DNA of 64,000 nucleotides. Origin: Bradyrhizobium sp. CCH5-F6 (lineage in GTDB: Bacteria; Pseudomonadota; Alphaproteobacteria; Rhizobiales; Xanthobacteraceae). Below the pieces are notes generated by a model, which was not told the origin of the DNA, ran no database searches, and was given only the letters and a program-made list of their open reading frames with translations. Shown here piece after piece: positions 25,325 to 33,423 of this stretch. The stretch's first letter is position 1, and each line of letters begins with the position of its first letter. Position numbers and translations under genes: made by a program. Location of the stretch: NCBI RefSeq assembly GCF_001556045.1, contig NZ_LSIC01000190.1:62001-126000 (forward strand), in the 5' to 3' direction.

Positions 25325-25555
25325 ATGGCGGACCTAACGGAAAGATTGGACAAACTCCGTGCTGATGCTGCGGATTTGGCCAGTATGAGTAGGCGAACGA
25401 GCGACCCGCAAAAGCGCGCACTTTTCGGACGCTTGGCAGATGAGCTTGCCATAGAGGCTCTCGAACTTGAGCAGGTGGTGAAGCTGCAAAGCCGGCGCTC
25501 CGGTCACGACGACATGGACAAAGTCGTGCCCCTCCAGGCGCGTCCAGATCGCTGA
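25325..25555 (+). CDS. Small helical hypothetical protein
   Basis: This 76-residue protein has an amphipathic helical pattern (LTERLDKLRADAADLASMSR, then LADELAIEALELEQVVKL). It is acidic at the start and basic at the end. No strong ribosome-binding site is seen. It belongs to the cluster of tiny accessory genes; no function is assigned. Confidence 0.5.
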   Translation: MADLTERLDKLRADAADLASMSRRTSDPQKRALFGRLADELAIEALELEQVVKLQSRRSGHDDMDKVVPLQARPDR

Positions 25556-25737
25556 CCCAATCCCGCCTCTCTTTGTGCGCTCCCGATTCAACTTGCGGCC
25601 GAGAGGCCCGCCGGTTCACGCTGCGGGCCGAGCACTCCCGGCGCTCTAATCCGCAATTAGATCGGCAGCCGGGAGGCATTGGGGCTGGAATACGAGCCGT
25701 GGCATGTTCGTGTCTTAACGACAATGGGTAGAAGGGC

Positions 25738-25881
25738 GGACTCCGGTAGTTATACGGAGTCCATTTTCGGAACGGGGTGTTCTACTTTGAGAACACCGGT
25801 GCGATTTAAGCATCAGCTCATTCAAGTTGCCGGGAAATGGCCGCAGTGGGGCTGGAACCACGCTGCGGCTTTTCGGTTTTT
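25738..25881 (+). ncRNA. Candidate structured RNA, three hairpins and a terminator
   Basis: Three stems follow each other. GGACTCCG/CGGAGTCC (25738-25762) is 8 bp with a 9-nt loop. GGTGTTCT/AGAACACC (25776-25797) is 8 bp with a 6-nt loop. GCCGCAG/CTGCGGC (25840-25869) has an inner TGG/CCA helix and is followed by TTTTCGGTTTTT, an intrinsic terminator. No protein gene precedes it on this strand within 180 bp. The U-run gives the direction. It could be a small RNA, or the 5' leader of the gene at 25970. No clear promoter was found. Confidence 0.45.
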
Positions 25882-25969
25882 CCCTTGGCCGATCCCCGGT
25901 TTCGTTTCTAGAACGGATCGCCACTGTCGCCGTTTTGAGCCGTTTCTGTTTGCTCAAGGAGAGTGCGCC

Positions 25970-26160
25970 ATGACAGAGCGCCGCCGGGTGAAGCAAACCC
26001 GTACTCTGGAAGAACGGCTTGCCGAAGAAGCGAAGCGTCTGCGCGAACGAGCCGAATTGCTCCCCCACGGCCCGCTACGCGAGGAAGGGCACGACAGGCA
26101 GAAACTGGTTCGAATGTGAGCAGGTGGCTGGCATCCCCCGGGCTGCAGTCGCCGAAATGA
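25970..26160 (+). pseudogene. Small Bradyrhizobium-type gene broken by a frameshift
   Basis: From ATG 25970, after AAGGAGA, the frame reads MTERRRVKQTRTLEERLAEE and runs to PLREEG, then drifts to a stop at 26119. One base shifted, the sequence continues as ARQAETGSNVSRWLASPGLQ and stops at 26160. That is the C-terminal half I recall for a small hypothetical family common in this genus (ending in SPGLQPPK). A net indel near 26083-26090 explains both halves. If it is not a sequencing error, the gene is inactive or makes a 49-residue stub. Confidence 0.6.
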
Positions 26161-26219
26161 TACTGCGTACAACGGGCAACTTTGGTACGTCGGAACCTCG
26201 CCCATTGCGAGGTGATTCG

Positions 26220-26342
26220 ATGCTCGAAATGGTTTTGATAATGTTTTGCCTTGGGACAACGCTGGTCGCCATCACGGTCGTGGTGTTTGAGTGGCGCGCT
26301 TTGATCGGTTACTGGCGCGACGCAAGACGCAGACACCCATAG
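26220..26342 (+). CDS. 40-residue single-pass membrane protein
   Basis: The product begins MLEMVLIMFCLGTTLVAITV with one hydrophobic helix, then a basic tail (GYWRDARRRHP), the pattern of an N-out small inner-membrane protein. GAGGTG lies 6 nt before the ATG. No family is recognised. Confidence 0.5.
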   Translation: MLEMVLIMFCLGTTLVAITVVVFEWRALIGYWRDARRRHP

Positions 26343-26415
26343 ATTTCCCGTCTGACGGCCGCACTCTGCAACAGACGATCTCGCCGCGAACGCCGATGGG
26401 CATAACGAACGCGAG

Positions 26416-26562
26416 CTACTGACTGTCGTGGGTGTTGATAGAGGCGTCGTCGCGACGATGGATCCTTCGCTGCTTTACGCGCTCCCTCCACCAAATAACA
26501 GGAAACAGAACGGCGCCTACTGCGATCTGACCCGCGAACGCGGCCAAGAGAGCGCGGAGCAT
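26416..26562 (-). CDS. 48-residue single-pass membrane protein
   Basis: The product has one hydrophobic helix (LLAAFAGQIAVGAVLFPVIW) followed by a strongly basic, hydrophilic tail. GGAGAG stands 5 nt before ATG 26562. It resembles its neighbour at 26220 in size and layout but not in sequence. Confidence 0.55.
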   Translation of the reverse strand: MLRALLAAFAGQIAVGAVLFPVIWWRERVKQRRIHRRDDASINTHDSQ

Positions 26563-26648
26563 TACCGCTCTCCCGTGTGCATGGCGTGTGCAGAAGGGCC
26601 TTCGCAGGTTGGAAGACTTAAAGTCGGGCCAAAGTGCTTGATCTTGTG

Positions 26649-26724
26649 TGGTGAGCGCGCTGGGGCTCGAACCCAGGACCCCGTGATTAAAAGTCACGTG
26701 CTCTACCGGCTGAGCTACGCGCTC
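26649..26724 (-). tRNA. tRNA-Lys (anticodon UUU)
   Basis: The acceptor arms GAGCGCG and CGCGCTC pair perfectly. The anticodon stem-loop is CGTGA-CTTTTAA-TCACG, giving anticodon TTT. The T arm CTGGG-TTCGAGC-CCCAG is standard, and the 3' ACCA is encoded. It marks the right edge of the accessory small-gene stretch (21.2-26.6 kb), a usual position for integration, although no integrase or att duplication was seen. Confidence 0.96.
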
Positions 26725-26812
26725 CCATGGCCGCCGATGGCTTGAAGAGATCGCCATCGTGTTCGGACATTCGAGAAGCATGTCTTGCCGCCGCGCTTCA
26801 TTTGCGTTGCGG

Positions 26813-26842
26813 GGAAAACCGGCTGTTTCCGGATCATGCTCT
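26813..26842 (+). repeat. Fragment of the intergenic palindromic repeat
   Basis: GAAAACCGGCTG and TTTCCGGATCATGCTCT match the 3' part of the repeat at 14451-14555. Only about 30 bp remain. Confidence 0.5.
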
Positions 26843-27003
26843 CGGCCCGCGCTGTGTAGGGTGATGGGACGCGCAGGTCAATAGTGCGGGTGGCTGCTGA
26901 AGTTCGCGGCAGGAGCGGGATTTTCTCGTTGCTTCTGCGGCTTAGGGCGGGATTTTCAAGCCAATTAACGGGCGTCATCCAGGCCGGACTGCTGGGGAGG
27001 GTG

Positions 27004-29670
27004 TCAGTTCGTCTCCCGCCGCACCTCGGTCGACACGGCCTGCGGCGCGCCGACGGGGGGCAGCGCGACCGGGCGCAGGCCGATCAGCTCGGCGGTGCGG
27101 ATCGCGCTGTCGTGCCAGAACTGGAACGAGTTGATGCGGCTGAGCTCGAGGATGGCGATGGCGACCGCGGCCAGGAACGGCAGGCTTTGCAGCACCAGCA
27201 CGCCGGCGAAGATGTAGATCTCGGTGATCTGGCGGAAGCTGTTGGTGGCGATCAACACGCCGGCGCCGATCAGGAGCAGGGCGCCGATCACCGCTTCCCA
27301 GAATGCCTGGAACTCGATCGACATCCTGCTGAGGCCGCCCTTGGACGTGCGCGCGAACGCGATGTGCTCGGTGATGAGGCCCTGCGCGACCGCGCGCGAC
27401 ACCGTCCATTGCACGCTCATCGCCGCGATCATCGCGCCCAGCATCTGGCCGGGCTTGATGGCGACGCGGGCGCGGTACATCGACAGGAAGTGCGCCAGCG
27501 AGACGACGAAGGCGCCGATGATCGGCAGCGTCAGGATCTTGTCGGGGATGGCGATGTCGGCGAAAGCGACAATCGGCACCCAGACGAGGTTGAGCAGCGC
27601 CACGACCACGCCGAGGCTTTCGGCGCCCAGCCAGTTCAGCCAGCCCAGCCCGTATTCGCGCTTCTGGTCGGGCGTGAGCCGGCTCTTGCCGGGCAGGAAC
27701 TGGCGCCAGTGCTTCTTGACGATCTGGAGGCCGCCATAGGCCCAGCGGTGCCGCTGCTTCTTGAAGGCCTCGTAGGTGTCGGGGAGCAGGCCCTGACCGT
27801 AGCGGTGGTTGGTGTAGTGGGTGACCCAGCCGAGCTCCTGGATCGCAAGGCCGAGATCGCTGTCCTCGCAGATCGTATCGGACGACCAGCCGCCGGCCAT
27901 GTCCATCGCGGCGCGGCGGATCAGGCACATCGTGCCGTGCACGATGATGGCGTTGGCCTCGTTGCGCTGGACCATGCCGATGTCGAAGAAGCCGGCATAT
28001 TCGCCGTTCATGATGTAGTGCATGATCGACAGATCGCCGTCGCGATGCTCCTGCGGCGCCTGCACGAGGCCGACGCGCGGGTCCGCGAAAGCAGGCACGA
28101 GGTCCTTCAGCCAGTCGGGATCGACGACGTAGTCCGCGTCGAGGATGCCGATGATCTCGGCATCGGCGGCGGTGCGGTCCATCGCGATGCGCAGCGCGCC
28201 TGCCTTGAAGCCCTGCACCTTCTCGGCGTTGATGAACTTGAAGCGTTCGCCGAGGGCGCGGCAATGGTCCTGGATCGGCTGCCAGAAGGCGGGATCCGGC
28301 GTGTTGTTGATGATGACCACGCATTCGTAGTTCGGATAGTTCAGCCGCGACAGCGCATCCAGCGTCTGCTTGAGCATCTCGACCGGCTCGAAATACGCGG
28401 GGATATGGATCGAGACCTTCGGATAGTAATTCTCCGGCACGTTCTCGACGGGCTTGTCCTTTTTGAGCAGCCGCTGCGGCGGCCGGCCGAAGGCGACGGC
28501 GGCGATCTCGTCGATGCGCGCCATCGCGATGAGCACGAGGGGAACGAGCAGGATCATGCCCAGCGTCAGCGCGAAGGCAGAGCCGAAGATGAAGTAGTGG
28601 GTGTTCCAGAACGCGAATACGGTCGCAGCCCAGGCACCGACGCCGTTGGCGGTCGCCGAGAGCAGGAACGCCTGTTTCGCGGTCGCTTTTTCAATGCGCA
28701 GGATCGGCAGTGACAGCAGGACGCCGACCAGCAGCGCGATGCCCATCAGCTTCCAATAGTCGGGATTTTCCACCGGGCCGGTCCAGGCGAATTTCGGCTC
28801 GCGGCTGGCGTTGAGGATGCCCCAATACGGGCCGACGCCGCCTTCGAAGAACTTCCAGGGCTGATCGATGGCTTCGACGATGTTGTATTCCATGCCGATG
28901 GCCTCGGCACGGGTGACGAAATTGCGCAGGATCACCGCCTGCTGGAACGGGCCCGGATCGGCGTTGCGCAGATTGTAGCCCTGGCTCGGCCAGCCGAATT
29001 CGGCGATCACGATGCGCTTGCCGGGGAACAGGTTGCGCAGCAGATTGTAGCGGTCGACGGCCTGGTCGACCGCCTGGTCCGAGCGGAAGTTCTCCCAATA
29101 GGGCAGCACGTGGGCCGCGATGAAATCGACGTTGGAGGCGAGGTCGGGATTGTCGCGCCAGATGTTCCAGATCTCGCCGGTGGTCACGGGCACGCGGACC
29201 GAGCCCTTCACCTTCTTGATCATGTCGATGAGGTCTTCGACCTTCTGCTCGCCGCGGTAGATCACCTCGTTGCCGACGACGACGCCGACGACGTTGCTGT
29301 TCTTGCGGGCGAGCTCGATCGCGGCCTTGATCTCGCGCTCGTTGCGATCCTTGTCCTTGTCGATCCAGGCGCCGACGGTGACCTTGAGGCCGAACTCGGC
29401 CGCGATCGGCGGCACCAGTTCCACGCCGCCCGTGGATGAATAGAGACGGATCGCGCGCGTCATGGTCGACAGCGTCTTCAGGTCGGAGCGGATTTTCTCG
29501 ACCGTGGGGATGTTGTCGATGTCGGGGTGGGCGGAGCCTTCGAACGGCGCGTAGGAAACGCTGGGCAAGAGGCCCTTGAAATCAGGCGCGGGTTCTTTCT
29601 CGCGCAGGACTCCCCAGATGCCGGCGTGGAGCGCGGACACGAGCAACAGAACGGCGGCGACTACGCGCAT
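27004..29670 (-). CDS. ndvB: Beta-(1,3)-glucan synthase, GH17-like domain fused to family 2 glycosyltransferase
   Basis: The 888-residue inner-membrane protein starts with a signal anchor. It carries a GH17-like domain at about 30-300 (VVGNEVIYRG and IAEFGWPSQG hold the two acidic catalytic positions of that fold), membrane helices, and a GT2 domain at about 415-650. The GT2 part shows DADYVV at about 508, the ED dyad in CEDSDL, and QRHRW near 638. Further membrane helices end the protein. Size and layout match NdvB of Bradyrhizobium japonicum, which makes periplasmic cyclic beta-(1,3)(1,6)-glucans needed for hypoosmotic adaptation and nodule development. ndvC lies divergently about 1 kb away. 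Confidence 0.88.
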   Translation of the reverse strand: MRVVAAVLLLVSALHAGIWGVLREKEPAPDFKGLLPSVSYAPFEGSAHPDIDNIPTVEKIRSDLKTLSTMTRAIRLYSSTGGVELVPPIAAEFGLKVTVGAWIDKDKDRNEREIKAAIELARKNSNVVGVVVGNEVIYRGEQKVEDLIDMIKKVKGSVRVPVTTGEIWNIWRDNPDLASNVDFIAAHVLPYWENFRSDQAVDQAVDRYNLLRNLFPGKRIVIAEFGWPSQGYNLRNADPGPFQQAVILRNFVTRAEAIGMEYNIVEAIDQPWKFFEGGVGPYWGILNASREPKFAWTGPVENPDYWKLMGIALLVGVLLSLPILRIEKATAKQAFLLSATANGVGAWAATVFAFWNTHYFIFGSAFALTLGMILLVPLVLIAMARIDEIAAVAFGRPPQRLLKKDKPVENVPENYYPKVSIHIPAYFEPVEMLKQTLDALSRLNYPNYECVVIINNTPDPAFWQPIQDHCRALGERFKFINAEKVQGFKAGALRIAMDRTAADAEIIGILDADYVVDPDWLKDLVPAFADPRVGLVQAPQEHRDGDLSIMHYIMNGEYAGFFDIGMVQRNEANAIIVHGTMCLIRRAAMDMAGGWSSDTICEDSDLGLAIQELGWVTHYTNHRYGQGLLPDTYEAFKKQRHRWAYGGLQIVKKHWRQFLPGKSRLTPDQKREYGLGWLNWLGAESLGVVVALLNLVWVPIVAFADIAIPDKILTLPIIGAFVVSLAHFLSMYRARVAIKPGQMLGAMIAAMSVQWTVSRAVAQGLITEHIAFARTSKGGLSRMSIEFQAFWEAVIGALLLIGAGVLIATNSFRQITEIYIFAGVLVLQSLPFLAAVAIAILELSRINSFQFWHDSAIRTAELIGLRPVALPPVGAPQAVSTEVRRETN

Positions 29671-29885
29671 CGCGGCTAACCAAAAGGGGCTGAGGTGGCA
29701 GGGAAGCGGATCCGACCCCGAGATCCGACCGAGTCCGCGGCAAAAGGAGCATATCTCGGCCGCGCGGTTTCACAACTGTCATGGCCTCATGTCCTCATGA
29801 GGGCATGGCCTTGTCGAACGACGCGCAGCAGTGCCAACCGTGTCTATGGCCGATCGTTCCTGAACGGCAGCTGAAACGATCGCGG

Positions 29886-30479
29886 CTATTTCTGGGGCGC
29901 CGGGGAGGGGCTTGCCGCGGGCGAGGGGCTCGCGGCCGGCTGCTGTGCGGGCGGATTGCCTGCTGCCGGTGCTGCGGGCTGGGGCGTCGCGGCCGCGGCC
30001 TGCTGCGGCTGTGCTGCCGGGTTGATCCAGCACGCGTGCACGCGGCTGTCCAGGGTCTCGGCCACCTTCGGATCGATCTGACCGCCGAACCGGGTCAGGC
30101 AGCGGAACGCGGCCTGGATGTGGCCGCCGGGGCAGCCGAAGCGGTCGTAGAGGTCGAGATGGCGGAACGCGGTATCGAGGTCATCCCGCCACATCAGCCG
30201 CACCACGCGCCGGCCGAGCCAGACGCATTCGGGGTTGCCGGCCGGGCCGTTGATGACCTGGGCCGCTTCCGCGAACTCGTCGGTGCGGCGCTGGTTCTGG
30301 GCCGTATCCTTGGCGGCGTCGGCGGGCTGGGCGGCCGCCTTGCCCTGGTCGGGGGCCGGTGTGCTGCTCTGGGCGGAAGCGCCACCAAGACCGGCGAGAA
30401 CGAGAAGGGAGGAAACGGCCAAGGTGGCGGCGAACTGCCGCAGGACCGCATTTCTTAACTCGAACACCCGTTGCCGCAT
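29886..30479 (-). CDS. Secreted protein in the ndvB-ndvC interval (ndvD position)
   Basis: The 197-residue product has a signal peptide (LAVSSLLVLAGLGGASA) and a conserved-looking core with four cysteines (NPECVW, FGCPG, FRCL, HACW) that could form two disulfides. The tail is a Pro/Ala/Gln-rich low-complexity stretch. An ndvD locus between ndvB and ndvC is known in B. japonicum and is required for beta-glucan synthesis. Position favours that identity, but the published protein is recalled as larger (about 26 kDa), so I leave the symbol empty. GGGGAA precedes the ATG. Confidence 0.7.
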   Translation of the reverse strand: MRQRVFELRNAVLRQFAATLAVSSLLVLAGLGGASAQSSTPAPDQGKAAAQPADAAKDTAQNQRRTDEFAEAAQVINGPAGNPECVWLGRRVVRLMWRDDLDTAFRHLDLYDRFGCPGGHIQAAFRCLTRFGGQIDPKVAETLDSRVHACWINPAAQPQQAAAATPQPAAPAAGNPPAQQPAASPSPAASPSPAPQK

Positions 30480-30751
30480 GAATTCCCCAATATATCCGCT
30501 GACCGTCCGCGCCGAGACCTCGCGGACGCGTAGCTGATGGCGTCCAAATGGGTCTCCAATGCGGCGGAAAATTCCCGTCGAATCCCATGACCTGTATTTC
30601 GAATTTTGTCCAGCAAAGTCACGATGCTAGCTCGCGGCCGAACGGTCGCAGCCAAATTCCGCGGGAGGCGGAACGGCTCGGTCGCCTGTTACCCCTTGGC
30701 AGACGACGTGCAAGCAGGTAATCGACGGACCCTTCGCGGAGGACGGAACCG

Positions 30752-32368
30752 ATTTCTCTTCGTACGCCACTGGCGCTTCTGCTCGTTTCACTGGGCGCGA
30801 TTGCTGCCGTGTGGTGGTGGCTGGCGACGCCAATCACGCTCGCACGCGCCCCGATCGATCCCGCCGAGAAGGTCCAATGCGTGTCCTATGCGCCGTTCCG
30901 CGGCGAGCAGACGCCGCTGGAGCCATGGACCCATATCGAGGCCGAGCAGATCGAGCAGGACCTGCGCCAGCTCAAGGAAATCACCGACTGCGTCCGCACC
31001 TATTCGATGGAGAACGGGCTCGACCAGGTGCCGGCGGTTGCCGCCAGGGTCGGCGGGCTGAAAGTGCTCCAGGGCGTCTGGCTCTCCAGCAACCGCAGCA
31101 AGAATCTCGAGCAGGCCGCGCTCGCGGTTCGCCTTTCGAAGGAATTCCCCGGGGTCATCACCAGTATCATCGTCGGCAACGAGGTCTTGCTGCGCGGGGA
31201 GATGACGACTGCGGACCTCGTCTCGATCATCCGTTCGGTGAAGGCGCAGGTCAGCGTGCCCGTCACCTATGCGGACGTCTGGGAATACTGGCTGAAGAAC
31301 CGCGAGGTCTATGACGCCGTCGACTTCGTCACGATCCACATCCTGCCCTATTGGGAGGATTTCCCCGTGAAGGCGAAATTCGCCTCGACCCATGTCGAAT
31401 CGATCCGCGAGCGCATGGCGGTGGCGTTCCCCGGCAAGGAGATCCTGATCGGCGAGACCGGCTGGCCGAGCGAGGGCCGCATGCGCGACGGCGCGCTGCC
31501 GTCGCGCGCCAACCAGGCGCGCGTCGTCTCGGAGATCCTGAGCCTTGCGAAGTCGCAGAAGTTCCGCGTCAATCTGATCGAGTCCTACGACCAGCCCTGG
31601 AAGCGCAAGCTGGAAGGCACTGTCGGCGGCTATTGGGGGCTGTACGACTCGGTGCGGCGGACCTTGAAATATCCGCCCGGGGAGCCGGTCAGCAATTTCC
31701 CGTACTGGAAATGGTACATGGGCGCCGGCATGGGCCTCAGCGTGCTGGTGTTCGCCGTCGCGCTGATCACGCTGCGGCGGCGGCCGTGGACGCCGCGCTT
31801 CTCGGCCTGGCTCGGCGTCGGCATCTCGGCGACGACGGCGGGGACCCTGCTCGGGATCGGCGTCGACAAGATGTATTACGAGAGCTACGGCATCGGCGGC
31901 TGGCTGATGTGGGGCGCGCTACTGCTCGCCGGCATCCTGTCGCCGATCTTCTGCGCGCAGGCGATGGTGATCGGCCGCAGCCTTCCGACCTTCCTCGACC
32001 TGCTCGGCCCGCGCGAGGGCCGCAAATGGTCCAAGCTCACCGCCGTGCTCGGCCTGACGCTGGCGGTGACGGCGGTGATCGCGGCGCAGACCGCGCTCGG
32101 CTTCGTGTTCGATCCGCGCTACAAGGATTTCCCCTACGCCTCGCTGACGATGGCGGTGGTGCCGTTCGCGCTGCTGATGCTGAACCGGCCGCAGATCGGC
32201 AAGCGTCCGATCGCGGAAGCGGTGTTCGCGGGCGTGCTCACGCTGTCGGCCGCCTATGTGCTGGTCAACGAAGGCCGCGACAATTGGCAGTCGCTGTGGA
32301 CCTGCGCGATCTATCTGTTGTTCGGGCTCACGCTGTGGCGGGCGCGGGCCGAGCAAACCCAAGAATGA
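30752..32368 (+). CDS. ndvC: Beta-(1,6)-glucan branching protein, GH17-like with membrane domain
   Basis: NdvC of B. japonicum introduces beta-(1,6) linkages into periplasmic glucans. The protein has a signal anchor (TPLALLLVSLGAIAAVWWWL), a GH17-like domain with VGNEVLLRG and IGETGWPSEG as the acidic pair, and about seven C-terminal membrane helices. The start is odd. The anchor is open back to a stop at 30719 with no ATG, GTG or TTG before it; GGAGG at 30738-30742 stands 9 nt before ATT 30752. I therefore propose an ATT start (538 residues). The first standard codon, GTG 30809, would cut off most of the anchor. A sequencing error is the alternative. Confidence 0.85.
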   Translation: MSLRTPLALLLVSLGAIAAVWWWLATPITLARAPIDPAEKVQCVSYAPFRGEQTPLEPWTHIEAEQIEQDLRQLKEITDCVRTYSMENGLDQVPAVAARVGGLKVLQGVWLSSNRSKNLEQAALAVRLSKEFPGVITSIIVGNEVLLRGEMTTADLVSIIRSVKAQVSVPVTYADVWEYWLKNREVYDAVDFVTIHILPYWEDFPVKAKFASTHVESIRERMAVAFPGKEILIGETGWPSEGRMRDGALPSRANQARVVSEILSLAKSQKFRVNLIESYDQPWKRKLEGTVGGYWGLYDSVRRTLKYPPGEPVSNFPYWKWYMGAGMGLSVLVFAVALITLRRRPWTPRFSAWLGVGISATTAGTLLGIGVDKMYYESYGIGGWLMWGALLLAGILSPIFCAQAMVIGRSLPTFLDLLGPREGRKWSKLTAVLGLTLAVTAVIAAQTALGFVFDPRYKDFPYASLTMAVVPFALLMLNRPQIGKRPIAEAVFAGVLTLSAAYVLVNEGRDNWQSLWTCAIYLLFGLTLWRARAEQTQE

Positions 32369-32708
32369 ACAGGCCGATCGCCAGGCCCGACAGCACGACA
32401 TTGTAGAGCACGATGCCGAGACCGGCGGCCACGATGCCGACGGTGAGCAGCACGATGGACGGCCGCATCAGGTTGAGCGTCGCCACCACCAGCGCGACGA
32501 TGCCGAACACCGAATTCTTGAACAGCACGGTCCCGACCGAACGTGCCTTGCAGATCGCGGTCTGCAGGCCGGCGTCGCAGGCGAGCGCGACCTGCGACAG
32601 CTCGATCGCGAGATAGCGCAGATAGAGTGCCCAGCCGACGGAGACGAAGCCGACGACGATCAGGAACTGCACCTGGTAGGGCGTCAGGCGAAAAGGCTTC
32701 TTTGTCAT
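32328..32708 (-). CDS. Small integral membrane protein
   Basis: The 126-residue product has three hydrophobic helices (VQFLIVVGFVSVGWALYL, VFGIVALVVATLNL, and IVLLTVGIVAAGLGIVLYNV). Two cysteines flank an acidic loop between the first and second (ACDAGLQTAIC). Its 3' end overlaps the convergent ndvC by 41 nt. No family is recognised; the location suggests, but does not show, a link to glucan synthesis. Confidence 0.65.
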   Translation of the reverse strand: MTKKPFRLTPYQVQFLIVVGFVSVGWALYLRYLAIELSQVALACDAGLQTAICKARSVGTVLFKNSVFGIVALVVATLNLMRPSIVLLTVGIVAAGLGIVLYNVVLSGLAIGLFILGFARPAPATA

Positions 32709-32801
32709 GGGGGCAATATGGTCGGGATGATGCGGGCAGGCAACAGGGCAGGCGATGTTTCTGTTGATCCGATATGAGCGGTGTTTCCTGCCGACGCGGA
32801 G

Positions 32802-33242
32802 TTATTTCAAGCCCAACCGGCGCTCGACCCAGCCCAGCACGAACAGCACGAGCAGCGTCACCGTGATGGCTGCTACGACAAGCAGCCAGGCTCCCAACGC
32901 GCAGGCGATGCCGAGGCCGGCCGCGATCCAAACGGTTGCCGCCGTGGTGAGGCCGTGAACCGTCTTCGCCTTGGCGTCGTGCAGGATGACGCCTGCGCCG
33001 ATGAAGCCGACGCCGGTCAACACGCCGGCAACGACGCCCTGAATGACCCTCGAGATCGCATCCGGGTGGTCGCGCAGATTCTGGAACTCGATCACCGAGA
33101 TCGAGACGAGCGCGGAGCCGAGCGCCACCAGCGACAGGGTCCGCATTCCCACCGGCTTGTCGTTCATGTCGCGATCGATGCCGATCAGCAGCCCGGTTCC
33201 GGCCGCGACCAGAAGCCTCAAGACATCATCCAGCTCGTTCAT
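32802..33242 (-). CDS. MgtC/SapB-family membrane protein
   Basis: The 146-residue protein has the MgtC/SapB N-terminal membrane domain: RLLVAAGTGLLIGIDRDMN, then PVGMRTLSLVALGSAL, and GFIGAGVILHD. It lacks the C-terminal ACT-like domain of true MgtC, so a magnesium or virulence role should not be assumed. ATG 33242 gives normal SapB-type length. Confidence 0.88.
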   Translation of the reverse strand: MNELDDVLRLLVAAGTGLLIGIDRDMNDKPVGMRTLSLVALGSALVSISVIEFQNLRDHPDAISRVIQGVVAGVLTGVGFIGAGVILHDAKAKTVHGLTTAATVWIAAGLGIACALGAWLLVVAAITVTLLVLFVLGWVERRLGLK

Positions 33243-33423
33243 TGAAAGCCCGCGGGTTCGGAAACAGGATGACGCAGCATTGCGCCGGCGATGATTGCGA
33301 ACTTGCTGCGAAAGGGCGGCTCAGGTCCAAGCGGCTGTTCGTCGCATGAGGCTGTTGCGGCGGGCCGTCCGAGAGGCGTCCTCGACAAGGACGCGGTAAC
33401 TGCCGACGCACCGGGCGTCGTGT

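Noticed and set aside
21208..26724. A prophage or integrative element
   Set aside because: No integrase, transposase, phage gene or duplicated tRNA end was found; only position and small-gene content suggest past integration.
26884..28713. A 609-codon open frame on the plus strand
   Set aside because: It is a shadow of ndvB, with repetitive His/Arg/Asp composition.
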